The position numbers and the translations under genes are program-made. Positions 47,550 through 57,500 of a stretch of DNA of 64,000 bases are shown piece by piece. Source of the stretch: Thiodiazotropha sp040506975 (GTDB lineage: Bacteria; Pseudomonadota; Gammaproteobacteria; Chromatiales; Chromatiaceae); NCBI GenBank assembly GCA_965211775.1, contig OZ242974.1, positions 930,001-994,000 on the forward strand, read 5' to 3'. Positions within the stretch are counted from its first letter, which is position 1, and each line of letters starts with the position of its first letter. Below the pieces are notes generated by a model. It worked only from the letters and a program-made list of their open reading frames with translations. It was not told where the DNA came from and did not search any database.

Positions 47550-49117
47550 CCCCAATATTTCACGCATTAAAAAGGCAAAATCCTGATACTTCGATATAAT
47601 TCAGTTGCTTACACTGTAATCGAAAGGATTTTGCCTGTGACAAACTGTACCCAGACTGCCTTTGATTTTCCAGCCCTAAAACGCCGTAAGGTTCAAGCCG
47701 AGTTTTCCGGTGGCGATATCACCTCGGACGGCGGCGTGTTGCTGCTGCGTGAGATCGACAGGCGTCTGGGATTGCTCGAGGCGGTTGATGCGGTCATCCC
47801 CGACCCGCGAGATCCCCGCTATATTGAACACAGCCAGTTGAGCCTGTTGCGCCAGCGAGTCTATGGGCTCTGCCTGGGTTATGAAGATCTGAACGACCAT
47901 CAGACACTACGCACCGACCCGGCCCTACAGAGCTCGATCGAACGCGAGGAGGTACTGGGCAGCCAGTCGACACTTTGTCGGCTGGAGAACCGGGTCGATC
48001 GCCGGGTTGCCGTTGATGTCCACAACCTACTGCTCGAGCAGTTCATTGCCTCATATGATGCACCACCCGATGAGCTGATCCTGGATTTCGACGCCACGGA
48101 TGATCCGGTGCATGGCCGCCAGGAAGGCCGCTTCTTTCACGGCTACTACGATCACTACTGCTTCCTGCCCCTGTATGTCTTTTGTGGCGATCAACTGCTG
48201 GTGAGTTATCTGCGGCCCAGCCGGATCGATGCGCCCAAGCATGCCTGGGCGATTCTGGCGCTGTTGGTCAAACGCCTGCGCCGGGCTTGGCCTGAAGTGC
48301 GTATCATCTTTCGGGGCGATAGCGGCTTTTGCCGTCACCACATGCTCAGCTGGTGCGAGCGCAACGCTGTGGGCTATATCGTGGGCATCGCCAAGAATGA
48401 CGCCTTGCTGCGGTGTATCCGTGAGCCCATGCAGTGGGTTGAGGAACTGGCGAAGCGAACCGGCATGAAGATGCGGGAATTCTTTCAGTTTCACTATGCC
48501 GCCAGCACCTGGAAGACGCGTCGCAAGGTGATCGCCAAACTGGAGGTCACCGACAAGGGGCCAAATCCACGCTTCATCGTCACCAACCTGGCCGGCGACA
48601 AACAGCGCCTTTACGATGACCTCTACTGCGCCCGTGGTGACATGGAGAACCGAATCAAGGAGCAGCAACTGGGGCTGTTCGCCGATCGCACCAGCGCGCA
48701 TTACTGGTGGGCCAATCAGTTTCGTCTACTGCTGTCCAGTCTGGCCTATGTGCTGATGGAGGCCATCCGGCGCCTCGCGCTGAAGGGCACGGAACTGGCG
48801 CGTGCACAGATGACCACGATCCGGCTCAAACTGTTCAAGATCGGGGCGGTCATCATTCGCAACACGCGACGGATCCGCTTCCTGCTCTCCAGCACCTATC
48901 CCTATCAGGCGCTGTTTTTCCAGGTGGCGGCACGACTCAAGCCGGGATAGCCCGGCAGAGTGCTGCCCCGGCACGTTGATCAACAATGGGGGTAAGGGGG
49001 AGTCTGCCCGGAGGGTGGAGAATCAGGGCTTGATAGAGGTTTGGTTCCCAGTGAGGGCAAACCATCCAAGCTTGGCCATATCACCGGCTAAATTTAAAAA
49101 CGGATGAAACATGCGGG
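47550..49117 (+). mobile_element. IS1380-family insertion sequence, copy C (1568 bp, TSD TTAG)
   Basis: Duplicated TTAG at 47546-47549 and 49118-49121. It lies 144 bases after the M50 stop, in the gap between the two halves of the adhesin locus, and 34 bases before IS1595 copy 5. Confidence 0.95.
47637..48950 (+). CDS. IS1380-family transposase (copy C)
   Basis: 437 residues from GTG 47637; the protein is identical to copy B, intact. It points in the same direction as the adhesin locus, so read-through is possible. Confidence 0.92.
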   Translation: MTNCTQTAFDFPALKRRKVQAEFSGGDITSDGGVLLLREIDRRLGLLEAVDAVIPDPRDPRYIEHSQLSLLRQRVYGLCLGYEDLNDHQTLRTDPALQSSIEREEVLGSQSTLCRLENRVDRRVAVDVHNLLLEQFIASYDAPPDELILDFDATDDPVHGRQEGRFFHGYYDHYCFLPLYVFCGDQLLVSYLRPSRIDAPKHAWAILALLVKRLRRAWPEVRIIFRGDSGFCRHHMLSWCERNAVGYIVGIAKNDALLRCIREPMQWVEELAKRTGMKMREFFQFHYAASTWKTRRKVIAKLEVTDKGPNPRFIVTNLAGDKQRLYDDLYCARGDMENRIKEQQLGLFADRTSAHYWWANQFRLLLSSLAYVLMEAIRRLALKGTELARAQMTTIRLKLFKIGAVIIRNTRRIRFLLSSTYPYQALFFQVAARLKPG

Positions 49118-49151
49118 TTAGGAATTCGAGTCATCAATTGTTAAATATGTT

Positions 49152-50180
49152 CCTGATTACTCATGAGGCTCAGCTATTGAGCCTGTGGTGCAAGCATAAT
49201 GGAACCTACTGAATAAAAGAGGATTTCATCATGCCGAGAAATACTATTCAATTTCAAAAAGGTCTTGGTTTGCACGATTTTCTGGAACAATATGGGACCG
49301 AGGATCAGTGTCGACAGGCATTGTATGATTTGCGCTGGCCGACGGGCTATGTCTGCCCTGAGTGCGGCAACACAACAGGCTGTGAACTCAAAAAGCGTCA
49401 GATATATCAATGTCACAAGTGCCATCATCAGACTTCCCTGACCGCCGGCAGCATCTTCCATGGCACCAAGCTGCCGCTGAGAACGTGGTTTCTTGCGATC
49501 TATCTGTTGACCCAACGCAAGAAAAGTATCTCGGCGCTGCAACTTTCCCGCGAAATCGGGGTGAACTACAATACGGCCTGGCGACTCAAGCATAAGTTGA
49601 TGCAGGTGATGATGGAACGTGAGCGTGGAAAAAAACTGGCCGGTCGCATCGAATTGGATGATGCTTATCTCGGAGGCGAGCAAGCCGGTAAGCGTGGTCG
49701 TGGGTCGCGCAACAAAATCCCTTTCGTAGCTGCTGTTGAGACGACGCGGGACGGCAGGCCCATGAAAATTCAACTGCGTCGTGTAAGGGGCTTCCGCAAA
49801 CGTGAAATCGCCCGCTACGCCCGCTCCTGCTTGATGCCTGGCAGCGAAGTCTTTACCGATGGGCTTTGGTGCTTTAGTGGCGTGACAACCGCTGATTGCC
49901 ATCATAACCCCATGGTGACGGGTGGTGGGCGCCAAAGTGTCCAGTATTCGTGCTTCAAATGGGTAACCACGATGTTGGGTAATGTCAAAAACAGTCTGTT
50001 GGGTACTTTTCATGCGATTCGAGATAAACATGTGTCGCGTTATCTTGCTGAGTTCGAATATCGGTTTAACCGCCGTTTCGATTTACCCGCCATGATTGAA
50101 CGATTGCTTTTTGCCGCTCTTCGCACTCCACCTATGCCATATCGCCTCTTGAGAATGGCTGAGGTTTAGGGGTAATCAGG
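49152..50180 (+). mobile_element. IS1595-family insertion sequence, copy 5 (1029 bp, TSD AATATGTT)
   Basis: Duplication AATATGTT at 49144-49151 and 50181-50188. It ends 163 bases before the adaptor gene of the adhesin locus and has the same orientation. Confidence 0.95.
49231..50169 (+). CDS. IS1595-family transposase (copy 5)
   Basis: 312 residues; one difference (KWVTTML where others have KWVNTML). Intact. Confidence 0.93.
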   Translation: MPRNTIQFQKGLGLHDFLEQYGTEDQCRQALYDLRWPTGYVCPECGNTTGCELKKRQIYQCHKCHHQTSLTAGSIFHGTKLPLRTWFLAIYLLTQRKKSISALQLSREIGVNYNTAWRLKHKLMQVMMERERGKKLAGRIELDDAYLGGEQAGKRGRGSRNKIPFVAAVETTRDGRPMKIQLRRVRGFRKREIARYARSCLMPGSEVFTDGLWCFSGVTTADCHHNPMVTGGGRQSVQYSCFKWVTTMLGNVKNSLLGTFHAIRDKHVSRYLAEFEYRFNRRFDLPAMIERLLFAALRTPPMPYRLLRMAEV

Positions 50181-50343
50181 AATATGTTTGAAATGTCACA
50201 TTATTCTTGTCAAGGAACCGGCATGTCAGCCGAAGTTATAGATGCAAAGTCTTGATATTGAATAGGAATAAGAATCATTCGTGATACCGGACCCTCAGTC
50301 TTTGCAACATGTGTTGGCAACTGTGTGAAAGTATATAAACGAC

Positions 50344-51540
50344 ATGCGAAAATGGCATCATTTGACTGGGGGCATAATCTGCCTCTTTTCATCGACAGTT
50401 ATTGCGGAAGGAACCGAATCACTCGATGGTGTAATTGAACCCTTCATGACCGTGGAGCTCAGCTCCCGCATCGATGGCATTCTCGAGGCCGTCTCCGTGG
50501 ATGTGGGGGACAGCATCGACCGGAACCAGGTCATCGCCAAGCTCGAGTCCGAGGTCGAACAGGCAGCCCTGGAATATGCCCGCGCCAAGGCATCGATCAA
50601 CAGCGATGTGCGTCTGCAGGAGGTCAGTCTCGCCTACGGTCGGCGTCAGCTGAACCGGGTCAGGGAGCTGCACGAAAAAAACCTCTCCTCCTTTCAGGAT
50701 TTCGACAAGGTCGAGACCGAGACCCGCCTGACCCGCTATAAACTGGCCCAGGCGAAAGAGAACAAGTTTCTCGCGGAACTCGACCTGAAGCAGGCCGAAG
50801 CGCTTTACAACCGCCACACGATACGCAGTCCGGTCAGGGGTATCGTGGTCGAGCGTTACCTCAATCCGGGCGAGTCCGTGGAGGAGCGTCCGATCGTCAA
50901 GATCGCCCAGATCAACCCGCTGCGCGTCGAAGTCGTCGCGCCGGTCTCGATGCTGGGCAAGGTCAAGACCGGTCAGTTGGCGATGGTCAGGCCGGAGCTG
51001 CCGGTGGGCGGCAATCATCAGGCGGTGGTCAAGATCGTCGATCCGATACTCGACGCGGCCAGCGGCACCTTCCGTATCCGTCTGGAGATCCCGAATGACG
51101 ATTACAGCCTCACCAGCGGGTTGCGTTGCCAGGTGCGTTTTCTCGACAAAATGGTGGACAGGCAACCCGAGCCTGCGAAGATGAAGCAGGCTGATGCGGT
51201 CGCAGATGTCCGACCCGCGATCGAGTTGGAAGCGCCCGTTGGGAAAGCGAAGGGCGGATCCAGGACCGAAGCGGTGAGCACCACCGGTGGCGCTGGCGAA
51301 AAAGCCGAACGTCAGACACGCTACCTGCTGGTAACCCAGGACTCCCTGCTGCCGCTGAAGAAGGCCTTGCGAAAGGCGGAGACCTTCAAGCAAAAGGGTG
51401 TGGAAGATACCTGGGTCATCGCCAAGGGATCGTTGAAAGGACATATCTCCCTGGGATATTTCAAAAACCGCAGGGTGGCCGACAACTACCGTCAACAGCT
51501 CACGGACTTGGGTATCGAAACCAGGATCGTCGAGCGATGA
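50344..51540 (+). CDS. Periplasmic adaptor (HlyD/RND type) with SPOR-like C-terminus
   Basis: 398 residues. A signal peptide (1-21, ending VIAEG) is followed by a barrel-sandwich half (VELSSRIDGILEAVSVDVGDSI), a coiled coil (about 75-150), the second half (HTIRSPVRGIVVERYLNPGES) and a beta-barrel region. The last 75 residues (RYLLVTQDSLLPLKK, VIAKGSLKGHISLGYFKNRRV, TDLGIETRIVER) resemble a SPOR fold, which would bind peptidoglycan. It overlaps the giant adhesin start by four bases (ATGA), so the two are co-expressed. It probably belongs to the export machinery of the adhesin. Confidence 0.85.
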   Translation: MRKWHHLTGGIICLFSSTVIAEGTESLDGVIEPFMTVELSSRIDGILEAVSVDVGDSIDRNQVIAKLESEVEQAALEYARAKASINSDVRLQEVSLAYGRRQLNRVRELHEKNLSSFQDFDKVETETRLTRYKLAQAKENKFLAELDLKQAEALYNRHTIRSPVRGIVVERYLNPGESVEERPIVKIAQINPLRVEVVAPVSMLGKVKTGQLAMVRPELPVGGNHQAVVKIVDPILDAASGTFRIRLEIPNDDYSLTSGLRCQVRFLDKMVDRQPEPAKMKQADAVADVRPAIELEAPVGKAKGGSRTEAVSTTGGAGEKAERQTRYLLVTQDSLLPLKKALRKAETFKQKGVEDTWVIAKGSLKGHISLGYFKNRRVADNYRQQLTDLGIETRIVER

Positions 51541-54500
51541 GACGCAGGCGGTCCAAAAAACGGTCCAATGCCCTGATCTGTGAAGAGCTGGAGCCTCGTC
51601 TCCTGCTCTCCGCCGACCTGGTGGGCATTGCCGTGGATCTGACGCCGAACGATGCGGAGCAAGAGGTAGAGAAAGGGGATATCCAGGCCATAGAGGCCGC
51701 GTTGCAGGTCGGTTCGCCAAGTCAAGTTGGTGAACACGATTCACCGACGGTTGAACTGGTGATCATCGATCCGGCGACGCCGGATTATCAATCCCTGGTG
51801 GATGACCTGATCAGCCAGAATGGCAATGGGCGCAGTTTCGAAATCGTACTGCTCGACAGTACCGGTAACGGCATCGAACAGATCAGTGACATCCTCAGCG
51901 CTTACCAGGATCTGGATGCGGTGCATATTCTCTCTCATGGGAGTGACGGCGGTGTACAGCTTGGCGATGCCTACCTGAACCTCGATAGCCTGAGCGCCAA
52001 CGCGGGCGCCATCGAGTCCTGGCGTGAAGCTTTCAGTGAAGCGGGTGATCTGCTGATCTACGGCTGCGACCTGGCCGCCAGCGGGGATGGCCAGTCCCTG
52101 GTGGAAGCCCTGGCCCGATTGACCGGTGCCGATGTGGCGGCCTCGGACGATCTTACCGGTCATGAAGGTCTTGGCGGCGACTGGGAACTGGAGCATGCTG
52201 TAGGCGTCATTGAAGCTGAAGTGGCTGTCAGCGAGGATGGTCAGCGCAACTGGAGCGGTATTCTGGCAACGGATGTCGATTTCATCGATGCCGACGATCC
52301 TGTGCATCATTGGAAGTTGGATGGCGACGCCGTCGACAGTGTCGGCAGTGCGGATGGTACGATTACAGATGCGACAACCGTCACCGGCTGGGATGGCGAT
52401 GCCTTAAGATTTGATGAATCCGGCGACTACGTAACGATTCCTGACGTTACGATGAACAGTGACTTCACGGTGACCTTCCAGTTCAAGGTCGACGATAATA
52501 CGGGTTCACTGTTCCAGTATATCTACAGCCATGGCGATATCAACACGACCAATAGCCTGAATATTTTCATCAACGAAGCCTCGCATGGCTCAGACCCCAA
52601 TGTGCTGCGTACGGTCATACGCGATGCCGACGACACCTTGGATGAATTCGCCCTTCAATTCGATATCAGTACCATTGTCGGCGATGGCGAGTGGCATACC
52701 TATACACTGACAGTTGAAGCTGGCGTCGGTTCGACCGTCTATCTTGATGGTGTGGTGAAGAATACAGACACGCGCGGTGGAGGCGGTTTAAACCCCAGCG
52801 GCAATATCTATCTTGGGACCAGGTATGATCTTGATGCGGGCAGAATGTTCGGTGGCGACCTGGACGATGTCAAGATCTACGATCACGTGCATCTGCCGAC
52901 AGGCGTTGGTACAGGATTGTTGGCCGGGACGGTCATCGCAACAGACCCTGTAGGAGGCACTGTAACATACAGCCTCGTCGATGATGCCGGCGGCATGTTC
53001 TCGATCGATTCCGATAGCGGCGAGCTGTTCTGGACCGGTGCACCGGATACTTCCACGGCGCAATCCTACGACATCACCGTAAGGGTGACCGACAGTGGCG
53101 CCCCGACCTATGACGAAGTGATGACGATCAAGACCGGCACCGGTGACTTGGACTCGATTACCGGTACCAGTCATGACGATTTGATCTATGGGCTGGGCGG
53201 TAGCGGCTCCTCGCTCGGCACCACCAACTACATCGTCAATGGCAGTTTTGAAAATACCAGCACAGGTTGGACGGATGTCAGCGGCGCCGGTTGGGATTTC
53301 GAACTCAGCGGCAACCACGGGGTCATCGCCACCGACGGCAGCTACTATATTGACATGACTCCGGATGGGGTGAATTTTTCCATTATAGAGCAAGCGGTTG
53401 CGGGATTGACAAATGGCACAACCTATCAATTGTCATTTGACGCCGGTCTGACAGGAGACGGCGATGGATTGCTGCATGTCTACTGGAACGGCGCCTTGCT
53501 GGAAACGATCGATCCGACCAGCAATACACTGCAATCCTATACATATAACGTGGTCGCCGGTTCCGGTGACGCCACCAATACCCTCCGTTTCGATGAGGAT
53601 GGGCCTAACACAATACGGACAACGGCACTCGACAATGTCCGCATGTATGAAGTCCTGTCCTGCGGTGGTGATACGATCGACGGCGGAGCCGGCGACGATA
53701 TTCTCATCGGCGATGGTATCGGCGGTAGCGGCACAACCAGTCAGCCGGTCACCATCGATGATGCCGGATTTGAAGATCCCCCGCTTGCAGATGGTGGCTG
53801 GACATACACGCTTCCAGCGGCCTGGTTCGACCTTCACGGCTATGGTGAAGCCTTCATCGGGAATCCGGATACCTCCGTGTTTTCCAGTGAAACACCTGAA
53901 GGCGAAAATGCCCTGTTTATTCCCGAAGACAACCAGATTTTCCAGACACTGGCCAGCAGTTTCGACAGCAGCAAGGATTACGAACTGTCGCTGAAACTCG
54001 GCAATCCCCTTATTGCTGGCAGCGGCGACGGCAACACCTATTCCATTCAGCTCTATGCCGGCGGAACACTGATCGGCAGTGCTACAGGCACCGAGCCTGC
54101 CACCGATAGCTGGACGGACATCAATATCTCCGTTGATGGCGATGCCTATGCCGCCGCCGACGGCACAGCACTTAAAATTGTTCTGACGAATACCTCTTCA
54201 TATTCCGGTAACGTCTACTACTTCGGCGTCGATGACATCCAGTTGAACGAGATCACCGCTTCGGCAACCATGCCCGGTGACGACACCCTCACCGGTGGCG
54301 CGGGAGACGACTATCTCGATGGCGGCGCCGGTACGGATACGGCTGTCTTTTCTGGTAGTCGCGCCGATTACGATATCACCTGGTATGCGGGGACCAGCGA
54401 GCTTGTCGTTTCCGATACACGTGATGGATCACCAGATGGCACCGACACACTGATTAATATCGAAGAATTGCAGTTCGCCGATCAGACCGTCACGATCACC

Positions 54501-57500
54501 GATCCGTCGGCGCAGTTCAATGATCCCCCCGTAATCTCTTCAAATGGTGGTGGCGATACGGCTAATATCAATGTGGCAGAGAACTCCACCGCAGTTACGA
54601 CCGTTACCTCGACCGATCCGGATCTCGATACCCCCACTTATTCCATCAGCGGCGGGGCAGATGCTGCCCTGTTCAGTATCAACAGTTCAACGGGTGAACT
54701 TACCTTTATCTCTGCGCCGGACTATGAAACCCCGACTGACGTTGGTGGTAATAATGTCTATGATGTGCAGGTCCAAGTGAGCGACGGCAATGGCGGCACG
54801 GATGTGCAGGATATCGCCGTGACGGTCACAGATGCCAACGATGCCCCCGTATCCACCGGAGGATCGGTCGCCGGTACCGAAGATACGGCCTATGTAATCT
54901 CCTGGAGTGATTTCACTGTTTCCGATGTTGATTCACCGATAACAAACGCTACCGGCATCCTTATATCCTCCCTGCCCGCCGACGGGCAATTGGAGTATTT
55001 CAACGGCAACGTATGGACTTCGATCAGCCTTGGGCAAACCATTACCAAAAATACCGTTGATGCCGCTTTTCTGCGTTTCACACCGGATGCCGATGAATGG
55101 GGGGATGACGGCTCTCCGACTCCAGGTGTCGGCAATGGGCTGCAGGACTACGCGCAGTTTGACTATCGGGTAGTCCATGCCACGGCGATCAGCATTAACA
55201 ATCCGGGTGGTGAGTCGGATGCATTGACAGAGGGTACCTGGCTGTACTCGGCTACCGGTTGGACCACTTCAGGTGCCGATGCCGGTGCGCAGAATATGGA
55301 TGCGGATGTTTTTCCACTCGATCATGACAATACACTCTATACCAATGTCGGAGCGACGCTGAGCCAGACGCTCGGCTCCACTTTCTCGTCGAACAATAAC
55401 TACGACTTGACGCTTGAGATCGGTTGGCGTGGTGACGTCGGCAATTCCATACCCCCGGAATATCGTGTAGAGCTTTGGGCCGGCGCTACGCGTTTGGGTT
55501 TTATCGATCAGACAGATTCGGCACTCGTGAGAGGTGAACTTGTGAGCGCGACGCTGTCGATCGACGGAAGCGGTTTAGGGGCACTGGACGGACAGAATTT
55601 AGAAATTCGCCTGGTAGGCGTGGCAACACAGGCCAACTACGATAATCTGCAGCTCATCAGTTATGAAAGAACCGGCGATATCAGTTCAGGCACCGCAGAG
55701 ATGACGGTGGATATCGCCCCGGTCAATGATGCACCAGTCAACACCACTCCGGCTTCGGTATCGATCAACGAGGATACGACACTCAATTTTACAGGCATTA
55801 ATCAAATCCAGATCAACGATGTCGATCATGACGGCGGTATGATGGAGGTGCAGCTCAATGTAGGCGCTGGTGGCCTATTGAACCTGGGTGATACTACTGG
55901 CCTGATTTTCTCGGCAGGCGACGGATTGGATGATGCCAATATGGTTTTCACCGGTACTCTGGCCGATATCAACGCCGCCCTGCTGACGCTCAGCTTCGAT
56001 CCCGATTTGGGCTTTTCCGGCGATGTCACATTCACCATCGTCACCAGCGATTTGGGTAACACGGGAAATGATCCTGGGTTGACCGGTACTGCCGGCACTG
56101 AAGAGGACAGTGATAACTTCACCATTACTGTAACCGCCGTCAACAGTGACCCCGTCATCACCTCCAACGACGGTGGCGCCACGGCCAACATCAACATTGA
56201 TGAAAACACCACCGCAGTCACCACTGTCGCCGCCACCGACACTGATCTGGATACGCTTACCTACAGCATCGACCCGGCCAGCGCCGATGCGGATAAGTTC
56301 ACTATCAATAGTTCCACCGGCGTACTGACCTTTATCGCCGCGCCGGACTTCGAGACTCCCACCGACGCCAATACCGACAACATCTATGAAGTGACCGTCG
56401 AGGCGGATGACGGCAACGGCGGGGTGGATACGCAAGCGCTTAGTGTAACGGTCACCGCTGTCAGCGAAGAGATCCCCGTGGCCAACGCTGACAGCATCAC
56501 CGTTGCAGAAGGTGGCACCGCCACCACACTCGATGGCGGCTTCAGTACCGTATTGAACAACGACATCGGCTTGGGTGATACACCGGTGACCGTTTCACTC
56601 ATTACAGATGTGACCAACGGGTCGCTGACCCTCAACGGCGACGGCACCTTTAGCTACACCCACGACGGCTCGGAGAACTTCAACGATTCCTTTACCTACC
56701 GGGTGACGGACAATGACGGCGAGACGGCGGATGCCACGGTTACCATCAATGTCACGCCGGTCTCCGATCAAACGCCAGTGGCCAACGCGGACAGTATCAC
56801 TGTCGCTGAAGGCGGTACCGCTACTACCCTCGACGGCGGCTTCAGCACGGTCCTGAACAACGATACGGGTCTGGGCGATACACCGGTGACGGTTTCACTG
56901 GTGACCGATGTGACCAATGGGTCGCTGACCCTCAATGGCGATGGGACCTTCAGCTATACCCATGACGGCTCGGAGAACTTCACCGACAGTTTTACCTACC
57001 GCGTCACCGACAACGATGGCGAGACGGCGGATGCGACGGTAACGATCAACGTTACCCCGGTGAGCGATGCCACGCCGGTCGCCAATGCCGACAGTATCAG
57101 CGTGGCCGAAGGCGGCACAACCACACTGTTGGATGGTGGTTTTACAACCGTGCTGAATAACGACACCGGCCTGGGCGATACACCGGTGACAGTCTCTCTG
57201 GTCACGGATGTAACAAACGGCACCCTGACCCTCAACGGCGACGGCACCTTTAGCTACACCCACGACGGCTCGGAGAACTTCACCGATTCCTTTACCTACC
57301 GCGTCACCGACAACGACGGCGAAACGGCGGATGCCACGGTGACGATCAACGTCACCCCGGTAAGTGATGCCACGCCGGTCGCCAATGCCGATACCATCAT
57401 AGTCGCCGAAGGCGGCACAACCACACTGTTGGATGGTGGTTTTACAACCGTGCTGAATAACGACACCGGCCTGGGCGATACCCCGGTGACCGTTTCACTC

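Noticed and set aside
50419..51744. 441-residue open frame opposite the adaptor gene
   Set aside because: Antisense to a gene with signal peptide, adaptor blocks and translational coupling.
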